Shown here piece by piece: positions 31,831 through 39,045 of a stretch of DNA of 39,045 nt. Made by a program: the position numbers and the translations under genes. Source of the DNA: Guillardia theta CCMP2712 (taxonomy: Eukaryota; Cryptophyceae; Pyrenomonadales; Geminigeraceae); contig NW_005434568.1 in assembly GCF_000315625.1 (NCBI RefSeq), positions 218,360-257,404 on the forward strand, given 5' to 3'. Below the pieces are notes generated by a model. It did not search any database and was not told where the DNA came from. It saw only the letters and a program-made list of their open reading frames with translations. How positions within the stretch are numbered: the first letter of the stretch is position 1; the number at the start of each line of letters is the position of its first letter.

Positions 31831-33249
31831 ATGGATAGGACGAGCATTCAGTCAGGTAGCGTTGTCTCGGACTTCATGAGTCGAAGCATGTCGCGGTTGG
31901 GCAGCTTTGTGAAGGAGACATTGAATGGGTCAGCAGAGCCGCGCTTTCCTACGGTGACAGGCATGTCGCCGCAGTCACATGCGTACGATCCGTCGGAAAC
32001 TGTCATCCAGCAGGAGGCTGTCGTACGTGACGATAGTGTTGACAGTGGTCGTACAGTGCCTTCATGGTTGGAGAGTAGGGATGAAAACGAAAGAGATGGT
32101 CCCGCCCTTCCCTTGAAAGCCAGTTTTCGTGACATCGTGGAGGAAAACGAGCACCTACGCCGGACATGTAGAGAGCTCAGGTCTGTGGAACAGAGCAACA
32201 TGGATAAGATGCACAATCTCGTAAATGCACTCGCAGAATCCCAGAGAGAAGCTGATCGCAAACTCCAGGATCTTGTGAGGGCACTTGAGGAATCCCAGCG
32301 AGAGAACCGTAGGCTTGCCAAGGAGGCAGCGGAGATGCGTGTACTGCTTTGTGAGCGGGTTCGGGAACCCGAGGACAAGCCTTCCAAGCTTAAGCATGCG
32401 GAGAATGACGGTGGTCAGATTTGCAAGCTGGATCCGAAGTCATTGTTGCAGTACAATGGTGAGCAGACCATGGAGAGGTCGGTGGTCTCATGGCTCGGAT
32501 ATATCGAAGGCAGGTGTAAATTTCACCGTATAGCACGCCATCGATGGGTAGGAGCGGCCATCTCGGCGTTCGGGCCGGAGGTGCAGCTATGGTGGGCTAC
32601 ACTCCCGATGGCCGAGCAAGATCAGTTCTCAGCTGAGCATGGTGATTGGGAACAGTTTGTGGAGAAACTGTTGTTGAAATGGTTACCGTTCGAGTTTATT
32701 GAGAAACTTGAGCGTCATGTGCAGAAGCAGGCTAGGCAAGGGCCCAAGGAGTCCGTCGAGGCGTACACCGCAAGATTCCAGGCGATGGTTACACACCTGC
32801 AGGCGTGCTACCTTGTGTCCAAGAGACCTAGTGTTGCGCTAGGTAGCTGGGAACGCGTCTTTGTCGATGGGATTCAAATGGACTATGCGCGTGCCATGCT
32901 ACGGAAGGAATTGAGCATGCTGATGGAACGCGATGGTAAGACGTTTGGGATTACTTATCATGCGGAGCCGTCGGAGATGGGCAAGTATTTGCCGCAGTTG
33001 TATCGCGAAGCTCTTAATCTGCGTCAGAGACACCCACAAGACGGTCAGACGAGTCTTCATTTCACCCAAGCACAACCTCGTCATGAGGGCAAGCGGTCGG
33101 CTCCTACTCAGAGCGAGGACATGCAGGGCAAGGAGAAGAAGTTCGACAAGAAGAAGGTGAAGTGCTACAACTGTCAGAAGTTCGGTCACTTCAGAGACAA
33201 GTGCCCTCTCTTGTCGAGGTCTGAACAACCGTCAGCTTTAAACCAGTGA
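31831..33249 (+). CDS. gag: Gag polyprotein of Ty3/gypsy element
   Basis: 472 aa from the ATG at 31831; the open frame extends nine codons upstream to a GTG. The N-terminal third is a coiled coil (RELRSVEQSNMDK, ALAESQREADRKLQDLVRALEE). It is followed by a retrotransposon-Gag domain (WLGYIEGRCKFHRIARHRWV, QLWWATLP, SVEAYTARFQAMV) and a single CCHC zinc knuckle CYNCQKFGHFRDKC near the C-terminus, for binding element RNA. The frame ends ALNQ-TGA inside the slippery/frameshift region, so Gag is the default product and Gag-Pol is made by slippage. The gene appears intact. Confidence 0.92.
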   Translation: MDRTSIQSGSVVSDFMSRSMSRLGSFVKETLNGSAEPRFPTVTGMSPQSHAYDPSETVIQQEAVVRDDSVDSGRTVPSWLESRDENERDGPALPLKASFRDIVEENEHLRRTCRELRSVEQSNMDKMHNLVNALAESQREADRKLQDLVRALEESQRENRRLAKEAAEMRVLLCERVREPEDKPSKLKHAENDGGQICKLDPKSLLQYNGEQTMERSVVSWLGYIEGRCKFHRIARHRWVGAAISAFGPEVQLWWATLPMAEQDQFSAEHGDWEQFVEKLLLKWLPFEFIEKLERHVQKQARQGPKESVEAYTARFQAMVTHLQACYLVSKRPSVALGSWERVFVDGIQMDYARAMLRKELSMLMERDGKTFGITYHAEPSEMGKYLPQLYREALNLRQRHPQDGQTSLHFTQAQPRHEGKRSAPTQSEDMQGKEKKFDKKKVKCYNCQKFGHFRDKCPLLSRSEQPSALNQ

Positions 33250-33333
33250 CGTCGGTTGCCGCGGAGGGCGCAATCGACGGGGGCACGGGTTTGCAGACTT
33301 CGAATGTTGTCTTCGACCCGGGCACACCTCCGC
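33237..33333 (+). promoter_or_regulatory. -1 ribosomal frameshift signal (slippery heptamer plus pseudoknot)
   Basis: T-TTA-AAC at 33237-33243 is in the right register for gag (codons TTA, AAC), two codons before its TGA. After a 7-nt spacer, GTCGGTTGC (33251-33259) pairs with GCAATCGAC (33270-33278), 9 bp with one G-U. In its loop GCGGAGG (33261-33267) is the exact complement of CCTCCGC (33327-33333), giving a 7-bp second stem of an H-type pseudoknot. Pol is open in the -1 frame from 33225. Confidence 0.85.
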
Positions 33334-35111
33334 CAGAAGATCCTAGGGATGTTCGTCAATGTCGTATCACCGTTGACTCTCACAGGATCAAAGCTCTACC
33401 TATGGTACCTGTGACCTTTCGGTTCGGGGATCAATCCATAGTTCTTAATGCATTGCTCGATACAGCTGCTGAAGAGTCGTTTATCAGCACGAAGGCAGTG
33501 CGCAAATTTGGTCTGTTGGTCACGGATGCAGAAGTTCGCAAACGAGTTATCATGGCCGACGGGACGTGTAGGTTGTCTGATATGGTTTTCCAGACAAAAT
33601 TGGGCGTAGGCTCCAGTTTCAAGAGTAGTGGGTCGTTCTACATGCTTGACTTGCCGCATGCGGACATGATCCTCTCATGGGAATGGATGCGTGCGAACAA
33701 GATCGTGATTGATGCGGGTCACCCCAGAGTCTTTGCCAAGTGGCGCAAGAAGATGGTCGAGCTTCCGTTACTTGTTTGCCCGACAAACAAGCAATTCGGG
33801 GCTGCGGACGCCTCGCTGTGTCAGGTACTTTCTTACACTGAGGCAGTGAGAGACCTCAAGCAGAACGATTCGGAATGGTACGTGGTACATTTGTGCAACC
33901 TGTTGGAGATGGCTCAGCCGACAGATGGTGCCACGAGTCTCGAGCAGAAGGCTGCCGAGACGATCATGGAAGATTATTCGGATGTCATTCGTGACGACAT
34001 TCCCAGTGACGTTGTTCTTGACCGGTCCTTCAAGGCGACGATTCGACTCAAGGATAACGTTGAGGCGGTGCAAAAGAAACCTTACCCTGTGCCACTCGCG
34101 TTGGAGGAGGAGTTGAAAGCGAATCTTGCCTTCTTGTTGGAGCGTGGGATCATTGAACCTTCGACGTCTGAGTTTACGTCTCCCGTAATCTTCACAAAAA
34201 AGTCTGATGGTACATTGCGTTTTTGCACTGATATGAGGTTCGTTAACAGCTTGATCCGGAATGATAACTTTCCATTGCCGTTGGTGATGGAGCTGATAGA
34301 ACGAGTGGGTCGAAAGATCATGGAAGAGAGGGCGCGTTATGCTTCAGAACCTGGGGCACGGTTGTGGATCAGCTCACTCGACCTGGCGAAAAGTTTTTGG
34401 CAACTTGAGTTGGACGCCGCGTCGAGGAAGTACACCTGTTTCATCACGAAGTTTGGGAAATATCAGTATCGGAGGATTCCTTTCGGCTTGGTAGATTCGG
34501 CAAATCAATTTCAGAAATTTCTCGAGAGTGTTCTTCAAGGTCTCGAGAATTGCCTGAGCTATATCGACGATGTTTGCTTGATCAGTTATGGGAGCTTGGA
34601 GAGACATGAGCGTTTGCTTCGACAGGCTCTGGATCGCTTTCGTAAAGAGCAGTTGTTTGTCAAGAAGTCGAAATGTAAGCTGTTTCACTCTGAAATTGAT
34701 TTCCTCGGTTTCCACATCAGCGAGGCAGGCGTCTCGACACAAGAGAAAAAGGTACAAGCGATTGTGGATCGTACGGCACCTCAGACAGTGAAGGAACTCA
34801 AGTCGTTTTTGGGAGTGTTGAACTTTTACAGGAAGTATGTGCCGGATTACGCAGCGTTAGCACTTCCGCTAACGAATCTCCTACGCAAGAATGTGAAGTT
34901 TTGTTGGGATGACGCGCAAGAAGCGGCCTTTCAGGAGCTGAAGAAGCGTTTGATATCAGCCCCTGTTTTAAGGTACTTCAACCCAGCGTTAGCTACTTGC
35001 GTGTTGGTCGATGCGAGCGACTACGCCATCGGTGCTGTCTTAACACAACAGCATGGCGAAGATCTGTTGCCTGTCGCCTTCTTTAGCAAGCGTCTCAACA
35101 GTGTAGGGTAG
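33243..35111 (+). CDS. pol: Pol (protease, RT, partial RNase H) of Ty3/gypsy element, truncated
   Basis: Read as a Gag-Pol fusion after -1 slippage; the apparent GTG start at 33246 is not needed. The retropepsin-like protease has ALLDTAAEESFI as its Asp-Thr-(Gly/Ala) site and LDLPHADMILSWEWM downstream. The RT follows with KPYPVP, ERGIIEPSTSEFTSPV, SSLDLAKSFWQLEL (first catalytic Asp), FGLVDSANQFQ, and YIDD (catalytic Asp pair, in place of the commoner YLDD), then the Ty3-type connection SFLGVLNFYRKYVPDY. RNase H begins at VLVDASDYAIGAVLTQ but ends after SKRLNSVG, where telomere repeats take over and supply the stop. The element cannot be autonomous as it stands; integrase is missing. Confidence 0.92.
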   Translation, partial: PVTSVAAEGAIDGGTGLQTSNVVFDPGTPPPEDPRDVRQCRITVDSHRIKALPMVPVTFRFGDQSIVLNALLDTAAEESFISTKAVRKFGLLVTDAEVRKRVIMADGTCRLSDMVFQTKLGVGSSFKSSGSFYMLDLPHADMILSWEWMRANKIVIDAGHPRVFAKWRKKMVELPLLVCPTNKQFGAADASLCQVLSYTEAVRDLKQNDSEWYVVHLCNLLEMAQPTDGATSLEQKAAETIMEDYSDVIRDDIPSDVVLDRSFKATIRLKDNVEAVQKKPYPVPLALEEELKANLAFLLERGIIEPSTSEFTSPVIFTKKSDGTLRFCTDMRFVNSLIRNDNFPLPLVMELIERVGRKIMEERARYASEPGARLWISSLDLAKSFWQLELDAASRKYTCFITKFGKYQYRRIPFGLVDSANQFQKFLESVLQGLENCLSYIDDVCLISYGSLERHERLLRQALDRFRKEQLFVKKSKCKLFHSEIDFLGFHISEAGVSTQEKKVQAIVDRTAPQTVKELKSFLGVLNFYRKYVPDYAALALPLTNLLRKNVKFCWDDAQEAAFQELKKRLISAPVLRYFNPALATCVLVDASDYAIGAVLTQQHGEDLLPVAFFSKRLNSVG

Positions 35112-35133
35112 GGTTTAGGGTTTAGGGTTTAGG
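35104..35133 (+). repeat. Telomere repeat joining broken gypsy pol to element member 2
   Basis: TAGGG TAGGGTTTAGGG then two more GTTTAGG units, 30 bp. Left neighbour is RNase H coding sequence; right neighbour is AGCGCCGG, the 5' end of member 2. This is what de novo telomere addition to a broken end, followed by insertion into the array, would leave. Confidence 0.92.
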
Positions 35134-35155
35134 AGCGCCGGTTATTTCAGGCACC

Positions 35156-35176
35156 ATGGCTGCACGCGTGGTGTAG
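35156..35176 (+). other. Upstream mini-ORF, member 2
   Basis: Seven-codon frame including the stop (MAARVV), in the Kozak-like context CACCATGG. Start, length and stop match member 1, while codons 3-5 differ. It lies 68 bp before the main ATG. Confidence 0.55.
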
Positions 35177-35244
35177 GGGAAGCCGCCAGGGCGCCAAGGA
35201 AGCTGCAAGCGAGAGGTTTGTATACTTCAAATAGCTTTCTAAGT

Positions 35245-37392
35245 ATGGTTCTTCAGTATGATGAAAATGTTCGCAACCTGCTGTATCGGAGATCATGCCA
35301 ATACACGCAGAGCGGACTTGTGGATGCCTCTGTCCTCGAAGCTGATCTCGTCGAGAGGGTGAAGAGCTTCGCGAAGCGTTATCCGAACAGCAGGACAGCC
35401 CAGGCTTGCAAGGCTGTGGAGGGATGCACCCCCGACGCTATCGCAGAAGCCATCCGCTCGACATGTCAGCAGGCACGACGTGAGCTTCTGCAAGAAGCGA
35501 TGACTGGATGGAGTGACGCATCCAGAGAGTGGTTTATGCAGCAGATTGAAGAAGCCAAGAAGGAGAAGGTCGAGACATACACCGCCTCAGCAGGCAACGA
35601 GGTGACTTCCTTCATCTCCATGACTCTCCTGGGCATCTCCTCGGTGTATGTCAACCATGAAGAAAAGCTGAAGAAGAAATTTGAAGAGATCGGACTGATC
35701 GTAGACTCAGTGCAAGAGAGTAAAGCAATCATGTGGAAGGCTCCGTATAGACCCGAGATAGCGAGTGCTGAGGAGATCCCGGTGACTGTTTCCTTCCTCC
35801 GCAATGCACAAGCGGAGAAGCTCTGGCAGGGAAGAGAGGACTTCGCGATCGATGGTCGCAAGTTCACAGCTGTACATGTGAGCATCGTGCACGATCGATC
35901 TTTCAAGATTCGAGCCAAGAGAGGACCCTGGGGCAAAGGGGGCAGCTTGGCAGAGCTGACTCACCTGCTAACCTTGGGCGGCATGACAACGGCTGAGATA
36001 GCTGCCGTCTATCGCTATCAGCTGCTGCGCCAGTCCCTTGCAGCGGTCCAACTCCAGCCGCTGGCAGGCATGCTGGTCGCTGGGGCGCCAGGACAGCAAG
36101 TCCACAAAGGCTTAGGTCAGAAAGGCTTCATCGCTGTAGGGGCCAACGTCATCTGGAGACAGAGGGAGGTGGAGTGGATCGTCTCCTCGAGCTGCCCAGA
36201 GGCGAATGATACAGCATTTCGAGCTTTCCGAGAGAGCGAAGCGATGGAGGGAGTACACCTGACTCTGTTCAGCGAGGACCCGAAGATCAGAGAGGCGCTC
36301 GCAGTCGAGTTGACAGCTGATCGCTTTGTGTCCAGAAATAAGTTGAAGAAGGCATCAAGGATGCAGAAGAAGGCAGGCGGCAAGGACGGCAAGGAGATCA
36401 AGATCATCATCAAGTCGACGGCGGCATCTGGTCGCTTCACGAGGAAGGAGATGGAGGGGCTGTGCAACGGCGGCAACACGTCTATCGCAAGAGTCAAGAG
36501 AGTCTTGTTGGAGATCGCTAACAGGCTCGAGATCAACGTTGAAGGCATCGACATGGAGGAGGATTTGAACACCAAGTCCTGGAACGGGTCCAAGCTATGC
36601 ATCCTCCTCGGCTCCACGGAGGATGCTCGACGCATGATGAAGGAGCTGCCCTTCTATCTCGAAGGCGCAGCAACCAAGCTCGAAGCAGTCGGCTTCGACA
36701 AGGAGCCTGACTCTGAGGCGGCTGGTCAGCGGGGCACCAGCGACGCAGCGCAGCGACAGGAGGAGAGCGAGGGAGAGTGGCTGGAGTTTACAGACCTGGA
36801 GAGGATCACAATGGAGGCAGCATCTCCGTCAAGCCAAGAGGACATGCAGCTCGTCAGCGAGCTGTCAGCAGTCATCGAAGATGCAGCTTCTTTGAACGAG
36901 GCAGGGACGAGCGAGCCGATCAAGCTGGTCCTGGACAAGGCCGTTGGCAACCTCCACGACACGTTCTACTCTCCGGGGAGCCTGGAGTTCATGGCGCTGG
37001 GAGAGTGGGCGAAGATGCCAGAGGAGCAGGGAGTGGGACGCAACGCGCTCAAGGAGAAGCTGGGGAAGTGGCTGCAGAGCAAGCGCTGGACTCGCGTGCA
37101 AGGAGAGAGCAAGAAGGCAAGGAGGGGCAGCGCGTTCTCGCCACGGGCAACGGCAGCTGCTGAGCTTGAGCAGGAGGCGGAGAGCGACGACATAGAGCGT
37201 CGATCTCTTAGCTTCCTGTTCATCGCACTGAGTAAATTCGCAGAGATGCATGTGCTGGCCTGCTCGCTGAAGGTGGACAAGAAGGACCGACTGCGAGTGG
37301 AGATGAGGGAAGATGGCGAAGAAGAGGAAGACATGGAGGAAGAGCAAGGCGAGGGCGAGGAAGAAGACGGGGCGAGCCCGTACCGAGCTTGA
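35245..37392 (+). CDS. Telomere-element ORF, member 2, full length
   Basis: 715 aa from ATG at 35245, intact. Same protein as member 1 with scattered substitutions (for example IASAEE for ILSAEE, INVEG for IKVEG) and a small indel (EPDSEAAGQ for EPEAADQ). The C-terminus, lost in member 1, is a basic-then-acidic tail: VDKKDRLRVEMRE, then EEEEDMEEEQGEGEEEDG, ending SPYRA. The N-terminal domain (residues 1-90: YRRSCQYTQSGLVDAS, KRYPNSRTAQACKA, GWSDASREWFMQQI) is shared with the diverged member 3, so it is under lasting constraint. No catalytic motif, zinc knuckle or RT is visible. It could be a nucleic-acid-binding ORF1-like protein or a telomere-associated protein. I do not recognise the family. 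Confidence 0.85.
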   Translation: MVLQYDENVRNLLYRRSCQYTQSGLVDASVLEADLVERVKSFAKRYPNSRTAQACKAVEGCTPDAIAEAIRSTCQQARRELLQEAMTGWSDASREWFMQQIEEAKKEKVETYTASAGNEVTSFISMTLLGISSVYVNHEEKLKKKFEEIGLIVDSVQESKAIMWKAPYRPEIASAEEIPVTVSFLRNAQAEKLWQGREDFAIDGRKFTAVHVSIVHDRSFKIRAKRGPWGKGGSLAELTHLLTLGGMTTAEIAAVYRYQLLRQSLAAVQLQPLAGMLVAGAPGQQVHKGLGQKGFIAVGANVIWRQREVEWIVSSSCPEANDTAFRAFRESEAMEGVHLTLFSEDPKIREALAVELTADRFVSRNKLKKASRMQKKAGGKDGKEIKIIIKSTAASGRFTRKEMEGLCNGGNTSIARVKRVLLEIANRLEINVEGIDMEEDLNTKSWNGSKLCILLGSTEDARRMMKELPFYLEGAATKLEAVGFDKEPDSEAAGQRGTSDAAQRQEESEGEWLEFTDLERITMEAASPSSQEDMQLVSELSAVIEDAASLNEAGTSEPIKLVLDKAVGNLHDTFYSPGSLEFMALGEWAKMPEEQGVGRNALKEKLGKWLQSKRWTRVQGESKKARRGSAFSPRATAAAELEQEAESDDIERRSLSFLFIALSKFAEMHVLACSLKVDKKDRLRVEMREDGEEEEDMEEEQGEGEEEDGASPYRA

Positions 37393-37423
37393 GCTGAGCT
37401 CAAGGTAAGGAGAGAAGGTAGGA

Positions 37424-37630
37424 GGCGACCGAAGGCCAAGGTGAGGAGAGGCAACTCTCCTGACTGAAGCTGAGGAAGCTGAATGGAGGAGGAGTAGGTG
37501 GCGACCGAAGGCCAAGGTGAGGAGAGGCAACTCTTCTGACTGAGGCTGAGGAAGCTGAATGGAGGTAGAGTAGGTGGTGACCGAAGGCCAAGGTGAGGAG
37601 AGGCAACTCTCCTGACTGAGGCTGAGGAAG
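37424..37630 (+). repeat. 3' tandem 76-bp repeats with hairpin, member 2 (3 units)
   Basis: Units begin near 37425, 37501 and 37577 (GYGACCGAAGGCC). Each has the stem AGGAGAG/CTCTCCT with a GCAA loop at 37444-37461, 37520-37537 and 37596-37613. In the middle unit the 3' arm is CTCTTCT, which keeps the pairing through a G-U. Confidence 0.88.
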
Positions 37631-37810
37631 CCAAGAGAAGACAGCAGAAGTAGAGAGTAGAAAGACGCCTCAGAAGCAGGGTTCGCATTGTAGGCCGTGT
37701 ACTCCCAGTGCTCGAGCGCCTCTTTAGACTAGGATCAAATTGCACAAGCCCACAACGAGGCCGAGCAACATTCTAGCATTCTAATAAACTCACATAATAA
37801 TAATAATAAT

Positions 37811-37852
37811 AGGGTTTAGGGTTTAGGGTTTAGGGTTTAGGGTTTAGGGTTT
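37811..37852 (+). repeat. Telomere repeat (AGGGTTT)6
   Basis: Six perfect units between the TAA tail of member 2 and the first 19-bp monomer of member 3. It is the longest and cleanest array in the window, as expected nearest the chromosome end. Confidence 0.97.
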
Positions 37853-38640
37853 TTCCTGGCAGGTTCCTTATTTCCTGGCAGGTTCCTTATTTCCTGGCAG
37901 GTTCCTTATTTCCTGGCAGGTTCCTTATTTCCTGGCAGGTTCCTTATTTCCTGGCAGGTTCCTTATTTCCTGGCAGGTTCCTTATTTCCTGGCAGGTTCC
38001 TTATTTCCTGGCAGGTTCCTTATTTCCTGGCAGGTTCCTTATTTCCTGGCAGGTTCCTTATTTCCTGGCAGGTTCCTTATTTCCTGGCAGGTTCCTTATT
38101 TCCTGGCAGGTTCCTTATTTCCTGGCAGGTTCCTTATTTCCTGGCAGGTTCCTTATTTCCTGGCAGGTTCCTTATTTCCTGGCAGGTTCCTTATTTCCTG
38201 GCAGGTTCCTTATTTCCTGGCAGGTTCCTTATTTCCTGGCAGGTTCCTTATTTCCTGGCAGGTTCCTTATTTCCTGGCAGGTTCCTTATTTCCTGGCAGG
38301 TTCCTTATTTCCTGGCAGGTTCCTTATTTCCTGGCAGGTTCCTTATTTCCTGGCAGGTTCCTTATTTCCTGGCAGGTTCCTTATTTCCTGGCAGGTTCCT
38401 TATTTCCTGGCAGGTTCCTTATTTCCTGGCAGGTTCCTTATTTCCTGGCAGGTTCCTTATTTCCTGGCAGGTTCCTTATTTCCTGGCAGGTTCCTTATTT
38501 CCTGGCAGGTTCCTTATTTCCTGGCAGGTTCCTTATTTCCTGGCAGGTTCCTTATTTCCTGGCAGGTTCCTTATTTCCTGGCAGGTTCCTTATTTCCTGG
38601 CAGGTTCCTTATTTCCTGGCAGGTTCCTTATTTCCTGGCA
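37853..38640 (+). repeat. 19-bp minisatellite, 41 perfect units plus 9 bp
   Basis: Unit TTCCTGGCAGGTTCCTTAT; 788 bp with no variant that I could find. It begins right after telomere repeats and ends where the 5' region of member 3 starts. The unit contains the palindrome CCTG-G-CAGG. Its GGTTCCTTATTTCCTGGCA phase resembles GGTTATTTCAGGCA in the 5' end of member 2, so it looks like an amplified 5' monomer. Confidence 0.97.
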
Positions 38641-38675
38641 TGCAGATTTGCGGTACCCCTGCGCTGGTGGAGTAA
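38640..38675 (+). other. Upstream mini-ORF, member 3
   Basis: Eleven codons and TAA (starts MQICG, ends LVE), beginning in the last minisatellite base. The stop aligns with the TAG of the mini-ORFs in members 1 and 2, just before the conserved GCCGCCAGG. Confidence 0.45.
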
Positions 38676-38715
38676 GAGCCGCCAGGAACGACGGAAGCTT
38701 GGGAAACCATTGAGA

Positions 38716-39039
38716 ATGCTCCGAAGCATGTGGCCAATATCTATTGTGAACCCTGACGAGATCGTGCAGTACCGTACCTCCAGCTACCTCAAGAGGCAGA
38801 CGGAAACTGGAACGATGCCGTCACCAGCTGAGCTTGTGCGACGACTGGATGACTTCGCAAGGCAGAATCCCAAAAGCAGGACGAGCAAAGCTCTGAAAGC
38901 CAAAGAGATATCCTTGGAAGCCTTAGCCGAAGCCATCAGTCACACATGCAGCTTTGCTGAACCTTCACCACTGGAGAGTCTGAAAGGTCTCGGGCAGTGG
39001 GGTGATGATGCCAGGCAGTGGTACCTGTCCGAATTCTAG
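38716..39039 (+). CDS. Telomere-element ORF, diverged member 3 (N-terminal part)
   Basis: 107 aa from the ATG at 38716 to TAG at 39037. It aligns with the first about 95 residues of members 1 and 2 without large gaps: NPDEIVQYRTSSYLKRQ to YDENVRNLLYRRSCQ, FARQNPKSRTSKALKAKE to FAKRYPNSRTAQACKAVE, ALAEAISHTC to AIAEAIRSTC, QWGDDARQWYLSEF to GWSDASREWFMQQI. Identity is roughly one third to 40%, so this is a separate subfamily. The stop comes in the middle of the family's domain. It is either a nonsense mutation or the end of an exon; the window ends six bases later, so this cannot be settled. Confidence 0.75.
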   Translation: MLRSMWPISIVNPDEIVQYRTSSYLKRQTETGTMPSPAELVRRLDDFARQNPKSRTSKALKAKEISLEALAEAISHTCSFAEPSPLESLKGLGQWGDDARQWYLSEF

Positions 39040-39045
39040 CAGACA

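Larger units (their letters stand above)
31536..35104 (+). mobile_element. Ty3/gypsy LTR retrotransposon, cut off in RNase H
   Basis: Order of parts: putative 5' LTR, primer site, gag, protease, reverse transcriptase, start of RNase H. At about 35104 the coding sequence changes abruptly into TAGGGTAGGGTTTAGGG. The remaining RNase H, integrase and 3' LTR are therefore absent from the window. The element lies on the same strand as the G-rich telomere strand. Confidence 0.9.
35134..37810 (+). mobile_element. Telomere-associated element, member 2 (complete)
   Basis: 2677 bp between two TTTAGGG arrays of the same orientation. Parts in order: 5' segment with GGTTATTTCAGGCA, mini-ORF, 715-aa ORF, three 76-bp repeats with hairpins, AATAAA (37783-37788), and an ATA/TAA repeat tail (37794-37810) running straight into AGGGTTT. 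A simple-repeat 3' tail and no terminal repeats are the marks of target-primed (non-LTR) insertion. The site choice recalls telomere-specific LINEs such as TRAS/SART and Zepp. No reverse transcriptase is encoded, so it would have to borrow one, or belongs to an undescribed type. Confidence 0.8.

Noticed and set aside
33246-33248. GTG as independent start codon of pol
   Set aside because: The frame is open upstream to 33225 and the slippery site plus pseudoknot explain expression as Gag-Pol.
37853-38640. CRISPR-like array
   Set aside because: Units are contiguous 19-mers without spacers in a eukaryotic telomere context; it is a minisatellite.

Overview
Eukaryotic nuclear DNA from a protist, probably an alga. 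The evidence is plant-type TTTAGGG telomere repeats, split genes with very short GT-AG introns (mostly 41-64 nt), and about 50% GC. A cryptophyte such as Guillardia theta would fit, but that is a guess from style and gene content. All TTTAGGG tracts read 5'->3' on the + strand, so the chromosome end should lie to the right.

Left part (1-12 kb) holds ordinary genes. After a G-rich, gene-poor stretch (1-3.0 kb) comes a 16-exon + strand gene for a Cyc8/Ssn6-type TPR corepressor (3016-6747). It converges, 103 bp apart, with a 16-exon - strand gene (9220-6851) for an unusual protein that joins a KCTD-type BTB domain, pentapeptide repeats and an ALK/LTK-type glycine-rich domain. A two-exon - strand gene (11877-10784) encodes a single-pass membrane protein, tentatively LAP1/torsin-like. 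The reading frames of the three spliced models close exactly (988, 536 and 345 aa).

Middle part (12-24 kb) is a segmental duplication. A large - strand gene (coiled coil plus P-loop NTPase, Crinkler/RHS-like in style) occurs twice, 6627 bp apart, with an almost perfectly identical core. The second copy is frameshifted in its coiled-coil repeats. A broken gene that may derive from a DNA transposase lies between them, and perfect 44-bp direct repeats flank copy B. No gene is recognised in 24.1-27.9 kb.

Right part (28-39 kb) is subtelomeric and is the most interesting region. Three members of an unrecognised element family each start immediately after a short TTTAGGG array. Each has a small upstream ORF followed by a main ORF, complete at 715 aa only in the second member. 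Member 2 ends in 76-bp repeats that carry a GCAA-loop hairpin, then AATAAA, a (TAA)n tail and six further telomere repeats. Member 3 is preceded by 41 perfect copies of a 19-bp unit that resembles the 5' end of members 1 and 2. Between members 1 and 2 lies a Ty3/gypsy retrotransposon whose pol is joined by a T-TTA-AAC slippery site plus a predicted pseudoknot; it is cut off inside RNase H exactly where telomere repeats begin. The picture is of repeated chromosome-end breakage, healing and insertion by a telomere-targeting element. Older scraps of its ORF occur at 31.4 kb and 12.2 kb.
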